Below are positions 44,576 to 56,847 of a DNA stretch of 64,000 nt, piece by piece (within the stretch, counting starts at the first letter, position 1; the number at the start of each line of letters is the position of its first letter). The translations under genes were made by a program, and so were the position numbers. The stretch is from Termitomyces sp. T153 (Eukaryota > Basidiomycota > Agaricomycetes > Agaricales > Lyophyllaceae). Below the pieces are notes generated by a model. It did no database searches and was not told the origin of the DNA. It saw only the letters and a program-made list of their open reading frames with translations. The stretch lies in contig JACKQL020000006.1 in the NCBI GenBank assembly GCA_018296165.2, positions 1,116,001 through 1,180,000 on the forward strand, given 5' to 3'.

Positions 44576-47500
44576 ATGGCGATCAGCTTCGAGCTGCAGG
44601 AGGAGATCCAAGCTCTCACGGAGAACGACGACTACCCAATACCCCACGACCATGATCCAAATGATGGAGATATTGAGCGTCTCTTGGAAGGTTGGTCTGT
44701 TATCTGACTGTTGTCCGGCGTCTAATATCCTTTTCAGCGGCTGTCGAGGCCGTTGCGGAATCCAGCGATGCAATAACAGAGTCTGACGTGTTTGACGTGT
44801 ATAGAAGTCTGCTGAAACACGCCGACGCGGTGTCTGGACCCATCATGAACAAGTTGCTCGACTCTATTTCCTCTGGTCTGCAGGCAGAACTAGATGCTAC
44901 AATGCGAGATGTAGAACGGGGCGACCAGCATGGATACATGTCGCACAAGCTGCCACTGGAGATGTTTGGATTTCTTTTACTTTGGTTCGTCTCGGCCGCG
45001 GAGAAGGTTAAGCAACCGGAAGATGAGGATGGGCAGAGTGTGCCGATCCCCAAGGGACGGAGGGGGCGGGGTGCGAAAGCGGGGTCTAGTAGGTCCGCGA
45101 ATAAGAAGAAAGAGGCGTGGACTTGGGTGGATCAGATACCTGCGACATTGGGATTGATCAGCAAGGTTCTTCGGCTTCAGACTCAAAGGATATGGGCAAC
45201 AACGGCGGAGAGAGAGGCGTTTATCACGTATGTATGTTTATCGGTTGTCGTGTTTCTGATGGCTTACTGTGATTTTTTACTAGGTGCATGACTCGTCCCG
45301 CCTACCATATCACGGAGAATGAGCAGTACATGAAGGTGGAGGCCATTAAAGTCGGCGTGCTAAAGATTATTTGTCTTGCAGTTAAACATCATGGGCACAC
45401 GCTTGGAGCTCAAGTTGCTATCATGCAGCACCTCCAGTTTTACGAACATCTTGCAGAACCAATGGCTGAATGTCTTTCAATCCTCGCGAACGAGTTTGAC
45501 TACCCCCAACTCGGCGACGAGCTGCTCCGAGAAATTGCTGGAAAAAACTTCAATGTACAGGACCAAAAAGGACCAAGGGTTTTTGCAAGATTTCTCGTTA
45601 GATTCGCAGAGTTGGCGCCTCGCTCGATTCTGAAGCAATTCAGCTTACTGCGTGAGCAGATGGACTCTGAGGTATGTAACTTCATTATGATACACATCAT
45701 CTCAGATACCAAGAACTGTAGTCTTACCCAATACGCGTCGCTCTCATTGAAGTCATTGGATATCTCATCAGAGAGCTAGTGACTTCTGGAGCCGACGAAG
45801 AGCAGCGCCAAACACAGAAACAGACTATCAGTCTATACGATGAACTTATCGTCCGTCTGATGGACATCTCTTCTTATGTTCGAAGCAAGGTCCTCCAGAT
45901 CCTTTCGAAGCTCTGCGAGCTCAAGGTCAAATTCCCGAAACAGCGTCTCCAAATCACGGCAGCGGCGGTTTCAGCCTTGTCAGACAAAGTCTCTACCGTA
46001 CGAAAGGGAGCGGCGTCGCTTCTCGTTCAGCTTCTACTCACTCATCCTTATGTTATGCATGGAGGACTCTTAGAGCAATCCATATTCGAAACAGAATTTG
46101 AAGTGGTCAAACAAGAGCTGGCGAAGGTTGAGGACAAGATGGGGAAAGCTGTTGAGAGGAATGATGAAGATGATGCTGATCATAACGAAGACGAAGAAGA
46201 TGGAGAGGCCCAGCTGTCCAAGAAGAAGAAACGGTAAGGTTTTCCTAACATATCAGAGATATCTCCTAACTCATTCCGTGTTCAACCATAGCTCAAAGGG
46301 CGATGATGAAATGGACGTTGATGAAGGCGAGGAGGCTGAAGCAGGCGAAGAGGGTGGTGATACGGAAGATGAACCTTCAATGGCTGTGGATGAAGATAAT
46401 GGTGAGCCACCGACACCGCAGAAGAAGACTCGGAAACATTCGAAACTCGCTCCAAGGAAGTCTCAGTTAGACATCGCGGCCTTGTCGAGCGAACAGGAAG
46501 CGTTGGCGGCACTGGAAACTAATAAGCTTCTCCAGCTTCGCTTGAAAAAGAAGTACTATGGAGAAGCACTCAACTTCATTCACCAAATTGAGGGTGCCAT
46601 GGAGACCATGTGCGATTTGTTGGGCTCCACACATAAAGCTGAAGTGATTGAGGCTATCGAGTTCTTCCGGGTTTCGCACGAATACCACTTTGAGAGTGCA
46701 AAGGTATGCATGTAATTCACTATCTGGACAGCTTTGAACATGTACTTTTTAGATTGGGATCAAGAAAATGTTGCATCTCATATGGAATAAAGACAACACG
46801 ACTTCAACTTCTGAGGATGGCAACGAACTCAAAGGGATTCGTTCGCGGCTCTTAGAATGCTACAAGAGTATATATTTTGACCCAATACCGGATCTCAGTC
46901 CTAAAGAGCAGGTTAATCGTATCGCCAAAAACATGATCGAGTAATTTTCAACCTTGACTTTTCGAGTGTTTCTTTGTCTGATCCCGCTTGGATTTTCTAG
47001 GTTGACCTACGATGCGACGTTGGCAGAACTGACGAGTCTGGAGGAGATGATGCGTATCATGATGGATGAAAACCAGGTCCACCAAGATATTCAATCAAAG
47101 CTTTGGCAAGTTTACAGTAAGTGTTGCAATTCTGTTCATAACAGTCTAATAACAGACGATTACTACAGGTACTAACAAACAACTTCCGAAAGCTCAGCGC
47201 CGGGGAGCGATTGCGATCCTTGGAATGCTGGCACTAGCTAAGAGAAGTGTATTGACCGATAGAGTAGAAACTATGCTTAAGATAGGCCTGGGACCTTTCG
47301 GGAAGGTAGAGCACTCCGAGTTATGCCAGCTACCATGTATACTCAGTCACTTTGCGACAGGCTGACCTCACTTTAGCTCGTTATACCTGTGTAGCACTGC
47401 AACGACTGAATGGCAGTGCCAAGAAGGTCAAAGGTAAAATTAATCCCCTTGAACCTTTTGAATCAGCTAATTTCCTACAGGTTCATTACTTGACAAGACG

Positions 47501-49508
47501 CTGCGGCTCGAGATGGACAACCCTATCTTCCGCAAACTCCAGGCGGCAATTGAGATGCCTTGCCGCTCGAGAGACTGGTTCGGCCTTGCAGAACAGGCGA
47601 TCAACGCCATTTACGCACTGGGCGAACACCCTGATGTACTGTGCAATGAGATCATAAAGAGCCTTACTCGAAGGGCGTTCAATCAGGACCGGAAACCGAG
47701 GACAGCAAGCGCGGAATCGCAACCTTCCCAACTTACTGAGAAGGATCCCGACGCAATGGATGAAGATCATCCCGGAGACGTGACGCGTGTTTCGGAAGAT
47801 ATCAGCACTCCTCCAGAATCCACGCAGGGTGACTGCCCGGGTTTGGACGTGGGTGATGCGTTCGAGCTAAGTCAGCTTCTCTTTGTGGTCGGACATGTTG
47901 CCATTAAGCAAATTGTCTTCCTCGAGTTAGTAGAGCGAGAATGGAAGCGACAGAAAGACGAGAAACAGACTAGTGAGTCTGGACTGATGCGCTAAACGCC
48001 TATACTCAACAAATGTTGCTCTAGTTGAGAAGCAGGCCGCGGCCAAGAAAGGAGGCAATCAGGCATCCAAAGACGGCGGCGAAGAGCTCGATCAAGTCGC
48101 TGGTAATGCTGAAGACGAGATTGGTGAACGGATCGCTGCCGTTCGTGAAACTGAACTTCTCTACGGAGAACAGTCGTTATTAGCGATATACGGGCCCATG
48201 CTCGTTCATATATGTGGCAGTCCTCACAAATTCAAGGTCTTTGCAGAGTTGCAACGTACTAACCACGTTCTGATTCTTTACATCTAGAATCGGACATTGC
48301 GAGCGGCTGCAACCCTATCTTTCAGCAAATTCTTATGTGTTAGCTCTCATTTCTGCGACGCGCATCACCGGCTTCTTTTCAAGATCTTAGAGACCTCGCG
48401 CGACGCGAACATTCGAAGCAACATTGTTATTGCTCTCGGAGATGTGGCAGTCTCGTTCAGCAATATCATCGATGAAAACTCGAATGAACTATACAAAGGC
48501 CTTTCTGATAAGGACCTTGTCGTCAAGAAAAACACGTTGATGGTGCTAACACATCTGATCCTGAACGGCATGATCAAGGTCAAGGGCCAGCTCGGCGAAA
48601 TGGCAAAGTGTTTGGAAGATCCGGAGCCCCGCATAGCAGATCTGGCAAAACTTTTTTTCAAGGAACTGTCGACCAAAGAGAATGCAATCTACAATAACTT
48701 GCCGGATGGTGAGCGATCCAACCTGTCTGTTTCATGAAACTGTACTCAAAAGCTCTTGCAGTGATCAGTCATTTATCAACCGGAGCTCATGCCGTCGATG
48801 AAGAAACATTTCAAAGTACGCTCAAATACATTTTTACCTTCATTGAGAAGGTTGGTTCTCTAAACGCATTCTCTTCTCTCTGTATCATACGGTCTGATCT
48901 ACGCATCAGGAGAAACAAGCTGAGAACATTGTCGAAAAGCTCTGTCAACGCTTCCATCTATGCGAAGAACCACGGCAATGGCGGGACATTGCATACTGCT
49001 TGTCTCTCCTTCCCTTCAAATCCGAGCGTTCTGTCAAGAAACTTGTCGAAGGCTTGCAATTCTATCGCGATAAATTACATGAGCCCAAAGTCTTCGAACG
49101 CTTTCAGGAAATCCTTGCTAAGGTAATCATCGTTATTCTCACGGTTTATTGATGCCATTATGTGTCCAGGCTCGAAGCAATAAATCGAAAGATAAACCTG
49201 ATTCCGATCTGGATGAATTCGAGAAGGCAGGGGACTGGAGTTCTTTTATCACGAAAACAAGGCTGATCACAGAGTTCCCAGATTCTTGAAGAATATCGTG
49301 CCCAAGGCGAGGAAGATCACGCACTTGAGAAACGTGTCGTAAAAAAGAAGGCGGCGGCAGCCCGAAAGCGCGGCGCTGCACCTGCGCGGAAGAGTACGTA
49401 TTATGCAGCCTTTTGATACTATCTTTGACAGAGTTGTCAGCACGGAGTAAGAAGGCGGCGGCAGCAGCACTGGTTGATGACAATGACGATGATCAATATG
49501 AGGATTAG
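44576..49508 (+). CDS. cnd1: Condensin complex subunit 1 (Cnd1/Ycs4, CAP-D2)
   Basis: This HEAT-repeat subunit of condensin is needed for mitotic chromosome compaction. It starts MAISFELQEEIQALTENDDY. The N-terminal domain includes AVEAVAESSDAITESDVFDV and KVLRLQTQRIWATTAEREAF. HEAT-type helices follow (KVEAIKVGVLKIICLAVKHH; LMDISSYVRSKVLQILSKLC; VSTVRKGAASLLVQLLLTHP). An acidic, low-complexity hinge lies at about 46100-46420. The C-terminal Cnd1 core is clear: DANIRSNIVIALGDVAVSFS, KNTLMVLTHLILNGMIKVKG and EMAKCLEDPEPRIADLAKLF. The tail is basic then acidic, ending VDDNDDDQYED at 49508. At least a dozen short introns interrupt it. Length (roughly 1,350-1,400 residues) fits the family. Confidence 0.94.
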
Positions 49509-51394
49509 ACTCATTCTACTTCACATCAGTATAATGTATCCAATGTACAAGTGTAATCATATGCTAGCGTTTTTCCCTCTCATGTTTTGGTAAACTTGGG
49601 AAATATAATCAGAGAAATAATGGACTATATTCATCGAAATTCAGTCTTATCATTAGTACATGAATATGTTGGATCAGGCTTAATCACCAATAAGTACATG
49701 AATGGTTCGATCAGGCTTACTATTTAATTTGGAGTTCAGATTTCTCACTATTGGGAGATATTCCACTAAGCTGTGCACAGCATATGTAAAGTAAAAGTAA
49801 ATTTGACCAACTCAAATGATGGTAGATCAGGCCCAGAAGTGGCAATATCCTGGAACAAACCCCTTTGAGCCCAAATTTGATATGGGTTGGGAAGAAACAT
49901 CACTAGTGCATAGTTAGTGGCCCTGACAATTTCAGGACAGGGGAGGGATTCACCAACCAGATGGGTTGAATGTACTTTATGTCATTGAGAGATTTCCTTG
50001 CTAGTGAAACTTGAGTAAATGTCAATTTTACATACCATATACTAGTCACTAGTTGACAGTGGTATTTTCAATTAAAGTCCATGCTCTGAGCTTGACATTA
50101 TCTTAGTCAATGTTTCCCAACTTGGACACTGTATTCACTGCTGGTTTTTCTGAGTCAGATTGTTTTCTAGTGGATGGATTACATTCATTGATGATTGCAC
50201 TATATGAAGTGGAGGGAAGAGGGAACATTTTTTATATTCTTAAGGAGCTATTTTAATGTGACATACATCATGAGCAAACTGTGTCTTAGCTCCTGCAGTA
50301 CAGTAAGGGGTGGCAATTATGGACACATCCAGTAGGTACTCTGGCCCAATACCTTTTCAGGTATGCGTGTTATGCCTCATAGTCATTTTACTACAATTTG
50401 ATCCCATTGGAGTTCATACTACTTCCCATGCTTTGGTGCTTCGATGACAACCAAACCCCAACAATTCACATGTCAAGTCAAGGGAAAATGGTTGTGCCCC
50501 TGATCAGGGATGCCACCATGCTTTCACAAATAAGTGTCATCACTGCCGTCACTCATTTGTTAATTACTGTAAAATGACAAGACTGAGAATTCTATGTTAC
50601 AGCCCTTCCATAATGTTAGACCCCTTTGAGTTGCCCTTGTTTACTCAACCAGTTAAGCACTGTGGGATGTGTATAATCATAGCTATGTACATGAAGGAAT
50701 GAACATTTTACCTGGCTGAATTCCTAAATAAGAAAACTTGGAGGTCAGACAAATGCAAGGAAAACACTGTATTGATGCTTACATCTAATATAACCTAAAT
50801 CTAGTAGCTCAATTTTTATAACTATGAATTGTCTATAAGATATGGAAAGTAAGACAAAATTGCAATATGAAGAAACAGATCAGAGTAAGTCTAAAAGTGA
50901 CAAAATAATTGGGCAGAAAAAAGAAAGATGGATGCTGTTGGTGAGTGGGGTGAGTATGAGGAACTCATGACAAAGACGGCACATCCCATCAACTAATGAA
51001 CTAAATAAGGGCAACTCAAAGGGGTTATAAAAGGGGCAATTTAGTAGTTTCTGGTGCGGAGTACCCAGCCTAACAGCCTTTTGAGCCTCATCCAGAGGTT
51101 TTGAGAAAAATCATGCATGATGAGTACCAAAAGTGTTCAGCCCACAGCCTCTGATGTGACCCACACATACTGTTTGTAAATATAATACTACAGTATTTGG
51201 ATCCACCGTGATCACCGCATTACTGGCAGCTGTCGTAACTTTGATTTCCTGATTGGTACATTTAACTTGAGATGACAGGTCCGATTCTGAGAAATGTTTC
51301 GAGAAATGTTTCTTGCTACCTATACATCATTGAAGTTGGACTATCCTGCAAGTTGAAAATATAAGTATCATTGGTTTGAGCAATGACTAGAAGG
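49509..51394. other. CpG-poor, AT-rich repeat stretch
   Basis: No coding frame is supported. CG dinucleotides are almost absent (none seen from about 49700 to 50365). ACCCCTTTGAG motifs at 49860 and 50620 link it to the sequence near 23589. A 406-bp inverted-repeat element is listed at 50620-51025. Confidence 0.6.
50620..51025. mobile_element. Miniature inverted-repeat element
   Basis: ACCCCTTTGAGTTGCCCTT at 50620-50638 is exactly matched in reverse complement at 51007-51025. Weaker similarity continues inward for about 40 bp more (both arms contain TGGGATGTG). There is no coding capacity and no unambiguous target duplication. Confidence 0.55.
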
Positions 51395-52411
51395 TCACAC
51401 TTGGAAACTGGTGAGACTCGGAAAAATATTTTGTATCTCAAACTCGGACTCTAAACCTCGGACGTCAGTCGATACAATCTTGAGTGTGCACAATCCATGG
51501 AATTTCCTTCCATGCAGGGAAGTGAATAGCAGCTTTACAGCCGCGCCGTCCATGTCCACCAATTCCAGTGAATGTAGGTTCTGGGTCAGTAGCTTTGACA
51601 CCAGTGACACGGGCGTACAGGACAGTCCGTCAAGCTTCAACGAAACAAGAGTGGAAGGATTGAATGATAGAATTTGCGGAATGTATGGCAGGAGCGGCGC
51701 GCTGATGCTCAAGTGCTGAATTCTCACCAGCGTTGGCATACATCCCGTCGGGATGGGAGTAGCGGAGGTCAACAACTTCATTCGAAACCCATCCAGCATC
51801 CGAAGATCGGTGTTCGCGACACTGAGACTCCATAGGCCGGAGAATTGGAAAGAATCTGCAGGACGAATAACGACTCCGTCCAAAACAAGATGCCTGAAGA
51901 ATACCGCGTTCAACATGAAGGGCCCGCAGCATAACGTAGCCGCTGAATCGGACCTGATGAGTTCCATAGAATGGACTTGGGGCAGTGGGATGTGAGAGAG
52001 CATTTTTGAGAGTTGAAGAAGCGGAAGAAATGGAGAGGTAATGGAGAGGCTGCCCCAGCAAGTGCTTTGACCCATGACCAACTGCAAAGATGCGCTGAAT
52101 GGTGCAGAGAACCCGTTGAACAAGAATCCTCCCATATCTTGAGATATGCAGAATATAACCCGAAGGCTGTGCTTCGCGGCACGATCGAGCACCATACGCG
52201 TCATACCAGGTGAAGACGTGGGGCCGATGAAGATATCCTTCCACAATGAAGAGTCGCGAGACGCAATAGCTCGCCACTGTGGCGAGACTCTGGAGACGAA
52301 AGCGCCGACGGTAACCCAGCGAGAGAGCCACTGTTTTTCGCCGTCTCGAAGTAGGAGAAATATATTATGGAGAACGTCCCCTGAAAGATGATCGATTGGT
52401 GAATCTGGCAT
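51395..52411 (-). CDS. F-box-like protein with leucine-rich C-terminus
   Basis: This single-exon gene is 338 codons from the ATG at 52411. The F-box begins right at the start: MPDSPIDHLSGDVLHNIFLL, then VSRVSPQWRAIASRDSSLWK. This is the typical agaricomycete arrangement, in which an F-box that would bind Skp1 precedes degenerate leucine-rich repeats (LRMLDGFRMKLL; IQHLSISAPLLPYIPQIL; LVSLKLDGL; LHSLELVDMDG). Relatives are usually longer (about 450-600 residues), so this copy may be truncated at its C-terminus (ends SLTSFQV). The adjacent AT-rich repeat stretch makes that plausible. Substrate unknown. Confidence 0.75.
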   Translation of the reverse strand: MPDSPIDHLSGDVLHNIFLLLRDGEKQWLSRWVTVGAFVSRVSPQWRAIASRDSSLWKDIFIGPTSSPGMTRMVLDRAAKHSLRVIFCISQDMGGFLFNGFSAPFSASLQLVMGQSTCWGSLSITSPFLPLLQLSKMLSHIPLPQVHSMELIRSDSAATLCCGPFMLNAVFFRHLVLDGVVIRPADSFQFSGLWSLSVANTDLRMLDGFRMKLLTSATPIPTGCMPTLVRIQHLSISAPLLPYIPQILSFNPSTLVSLKLDGLSCTPVSLVSKLLTQNLHSLELVDMDGAAVKLLFTSLHGRKFHGLCTLKIVSTDVRGLESEFEIQNIFPSLTSFQV

Positions 52412-53562
52412 AACGAACAAGTTGTAGCGTCCGCAGCGAGTGAATTCCACCTTCGTGGGCCTGTCAGTTTATAAAACATCCCGAAGTCCTTCCTGGTATG
52501 TAAAAAAGGGTTAATCTCATTCAGATCTAGGACTAACTACAGTAGAAGCCGAAAGTCATTCTCATATCGTAAAAATTTGACGCCCATCAAGCGATGTGGA
52601 TGTCAATGAATACGTGCGGCGATAACGGGGAGCTAGAGAGTTTGTTAGACGGAAACGAGGTTAAGAAGAAGGACGAAGTTGACCCAATAAAGGATTGGGT
52701 ATCATAGCGAGGCAATACGCAGAGTTTAGCAAGGATGCTGATAAAGCATTGAAAGTCAACATACTATCGAGGCATTGAAGCAATTGTGCCAAGATCACAG
52801 CGTAGTTCCCCCCATCATTGAAATAGAAAGACGTGTGCGTGTTCTCAAATTCCTAGAGGGTTGTCCTAGAGGTTGATTAGAACTTAGCCGTGTCACGATC
52901 AGATCAATCCTCAGATCGGTCACTTTTTGACGTATATTGACGGCCTATTTTTGTCATGCAGATATATATATGTGATGTATAGGGACACGGCGAGGTGTGC
53001 ATGGACAAGGGAAGGATCATTCTCGTAAAGACCCAGAGAATCTGCGGACGACACCCCGCATGCTCGGTTCCTCGGGGTAATCAAAACAACGTATCTACCT
53101 GTCCGTCTGTTCGTAAGCGTATTCTATGTATATTGTGCGTACACGGGATAGATAGAATATGCGAGTTTGGTAGATAAATGAGAGCAATAAGAGATATGTC
53201 GGGACTACTGAGAAGGCGAATTAACGAAGGTTGATCGGCGATATTGCAAGGTGGGATGCAATACTTAGAAAGGATCAAATGAAGTAAGGAGCGTGAAGCG
53301 TCATGTACGCAGCAAAGCGAAGAGACCAAATGAGCGTGTGTGAAGTACATAGTATGTGGATGGTTGTAATGCAGGATATAATGGAATATTCGAATGATTA
53401 AGATATCATAAGGATGAAGAGGACGATGACACGTCGCAAGAGATGGGGTGTGAATATTTCGCAGTATGATGGCAACCAAAATCAAAGAAGAGTCGAGACG
53501 TAAATATACAAACCCTGAGAACCCATGACGGAAAAGACACAGACATGAGTGAGAAGAGGGGC
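52412..53562. other. Intergenic, nothing recognised
   Basis: This is the upstream region of the F-box gene and the 3' flank of the PIP5 kinase gene. A short TATATATATG run lies at about 52966. Frames on the minus strand at 53081-53600 have no family features. Confidence 0.5.
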
Positions 53563-55970
53563 TTATTCAACCTTGAATCTTGCGCCACCCTCTCCACCAC
53601 GCATGATCGCTTTCATGAACGCCAGAAATCGGTCCGCATATTCCGACGGAGGCACTGGGCTAATTTTGTGCTACAGACGAGAAAGTGTAAGCAAATTCAC
53701 CGAGGGGAAAGCTTGATATAGATAAAACAACTCACACGATCGGCCCTCAGCCCTTTCCAAAAATGTTCAAGCTTTTTCTTTCCACCGTAGGGTGTAAGAA
53801 TGTCGATAACTCCGACATAATAGATCACGTCCATATCGAAATTTGTTTCATCTGTCGCACGCAAGCCACCTTCGTCTTGATAGAACATGAAATGCTGACG
53901 ATCGACAAAATGGTCCGCTAGCTCCTTCTCACGGTCCTTGCCTTTATCTCGATGAGAATCACGTTCACGTCGATATGGATGGGCTTGGTATGATGATGAA
54001 CATGCAACGGGAGGGTGGGACGACGAAAATGATAAAGAACGGGATTGAGAAGAGGAAGCACGTTCACGTTGCACTAGTGAAGAAGTGACTTCGGTTACGG
54101 AGAAGTCCTGAGCAGTAGAAGATGGGGGAGGAGGCTCATCGGTGGCGTCGGGAAGTTCGACAGCATCAACGTGTCCAGAATTACGATAGAGTGCCTGGCG
54201 CATAGCAATGGCCTCGGGTGAACCCAAATGATGTCCGGAAAGGGAATGCGAATGTCCCATAACCTTCCTCCGGTGGGGGGCATGAGGAATCTGAGGCTTT
54301 ACTATACATAAGCAGATATAGCGAGAAATATGCAGGTAGACACACACCGAGAACACCTTAAGAGTGTTTCTTCGAACATTATCCCGATTTCCACGCTGCA
54401 TATTGTGAATGCCCACCAACAAGCTATAGTCCATCACATTGACCTGCCTCAAGAAGGCCGCGTCACGTCTGAGCTGTTCCGCAAGCAGAGCCCGCTTCTC
54501 TGGACCGAGCTCGAGTACGCGGCCACGGTTGATCCAGTTGAGATCCTTCAGGACCGCACGAGGGTTTTGCTCTGCTTTTCCTTCAGGGTACTCACGTCCG
54601 ACAGTGCTACCCTTGAGGTCGTAGGTTTCGTGGATATCTCTGTGTGGCGGGAAAATATTGTTCATGATCACAAAGTGGATCTTCCGGCCCCGGGGAAGTT
54701 TCACTCGGTGTAGACCATAGAAACGCGAGAGGAGGGTATGTGGGTTAGCCTTGACGTGCTCGTAGTACTCAGGCAGGATACGCAAGAGATACAAATGTTC
54801 AGCATGGTGAATTGTCTTGATAATGAAGCGGTAGTCGCGTGAGAAGTAAAAAAATGAGCCTGACTTGCCAGGCGATCCCAACTCGCTTAATATGTACTTG
54901 CTCGTCAACGACAACAGATAGTCTGCTGGGTCAAGATGGAAGTAATCTTCCCTCAGCGATCGAAACACACAAGGCGCATAGTCCTTGAACTTGAAATCAT
55001 ACTTTGCCGAAGGGGTGAGCTCGTTCCCGATGATGTCAAAAGAATATTTGTGTTTCGCCTGGAAGTCATCTGGTGTGAGTGGGCGTTTGATTTTGGCCTG
55101 GCACCGCGAAACGCCGATACGGATACCGGTGAGCATGTTGTACATGAGTACGTAGTTGACATGTCCCTCGCCAATGATGTTACCAACTGTCACTGTCTCT
55201 TCTTCGTGACTCCGAGTAAGCGCAACCTTGGCCCTTTTGGACCTTCGCTCACGCCTGATGTTCTCTTCATATAGTTGTATGTCCTCTTCGAGTTCACCGC
55301 CGCTCACACCGACTGGAAAGGGTTGTTTGGGTGCTGAACCAATGGTATTTCGACGGACTGGTCGTTCCCGCGCCATTGGTGACGGTGGGGGTGGAAGATG
55401 ACTATCGGAAGCCAAATGTGTGGCGGACTTGGCGAATGAGGTCGAGGGCGGAGAGGGAAGGTACGCAGATGGAAGTAGCGTAGACTGGCCAGCGGGCTGA
55501 ACCGTCCATGAAGCTTTGGTGTCAGTTGACGAACGGTGGACTGGTTGCGGGGGTGAGGTGGACGGCTCGAGCGATGGAGGCGTAGGAGGCTCCGTCGATG
55601 TCTGCAATATAGAAATGGATTCCGGTTCAGCGTATATAACACTTTCTTCATCAACGACGCTGGCCGGCGGCGAGGGTGGCAATGGACCTGCCATCACCCG
55701 GGCAATATATGAGTCCTGGCTGGCCATTACGGTCTTTTCAACCCTCACGGCCTCATCGCTCACTGTAAGAATTCGGATTTCCTGAGACCGCTGGAAGGAG
55801 GTCGTGTTGGGGCTTGTCGCCGTCTGCATCGATGACGGCGCCATCAGGGGTGCGGTTTGAACAGATGCGGCTGACGACGAGATGACACTCTGTGTAGACA
55901 GTCTTCGAGAGTTGACCGGTATGGGAGACGGTGTCCGCCGCTGAACGGGCGGAAGGAGGGTCGTCGCCAT
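53563..55970 (-). CDS. mss4: Phosphatidylinositol-4-phosphate 5-kinase (Mss4/Its3)
   Basis: It makes PI(4,5)P2 at the plasma membrane. About 250 residues of Ser/Pro-rich N-terminus precede the kinase fold. Motifs in order are: VGNIIGEGHVNYVLMYNMLT, SELGSPGKSGSFFYFSRDYR (glycine-rich loop), FIIKTIHHAEHLYLLRILPE (catalytic Lys), MNNIFPP, YDLKGSTVGRE, NVMDYSLLVGIHN, and IDILTPYGGKKKLEHFWKGL near the activation/specificity loop. The last exon reads HKISPVPPSEYADRFLAFMK and ends GGARFKVE. Two introns are seen: about 53670-53735, and 54297-54347 (51 nt), which is a multiple of three and stop-free. A Ser/Arg-rich insert lies between the IHN motif and the specificity loop, as in other fungal Mss4 proteins. 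Confidence 0.93.
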
Positions 55971-56847
55971 CGTGGGGTCGAAAGAAACTTATGAGAGCGT
56001 GGATGGAACGGCAATGAGCGGTAAAATTCTAATACCGCGGTGGCTGTGCCATCACTCGAACTTCTATCACTTGCTGGCCCTAATGCGGTAGCTCCTGTCT
56101 TTCGAGTGTCCTTTATGACAAAGCTTTCGGTTTCCATCACCACGTGTGCTACTAATCATGATTGTATGATAACCATAAACTTCATGGATTTAGCCTGAGG
56201 CTCTCAACGACTTTCTTCTGACTTGGTCCGGACTTTATCATCGCTCTCAAGCTTCCCTTCTCAAGAGAATTCCATCTTTGAAGGCAGCCGTCATACTATG
56301 ATTTTCATCACCCTTTGCTTCTATCAAGTCTGCGTATGTCAGACTTACTATCCAAATTGTACTCCTCCTGTAATTGTGATACGATCAAAAAACCCCTGCC
56401 GATACCACTGGCATGACCATTAGGCGATAATTCGAAAAAAATCTGCATAGGATACAAAGTTGGAATGATTGGTCGACAATAACCTTATATTCGTGGCTGC
56501 TTTTGGTTCAATGGAGTTTGAGCTTGCAGTATCATCACCAGCTGTGAGTTTTGGTAAATTCCACCAAATTTGGCACAACTAACGGAACTAATGCGGTCTA
56601 GGTCTTTAAAAATAAGCAAGGCCCAAAAATTCTGAGCTTTTTCCATTCGACCTTGGATTGCGCCACAACTTTCACCAGAATTACACTTGACAATTATTTT
56701 GATGTTTTTTGACAGGCATGAAACTGTCCAGCCTCTCAATGCTCCGTTGATTGAAACGCAGACAAGTTATTCTGAACATCTATTATCACGTGTGAGTCCA
56801 ACCTCCCACCCAACTGATAGGCGCCTTAGAAGCGCCAGGGACAGCTG
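55971..56847. other. Divergent upstream region of mss4 and the BTB gene
   Basis: No supported gene. AT-rich toward 56400-56760, with short frames only. Confidence 0.5.
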
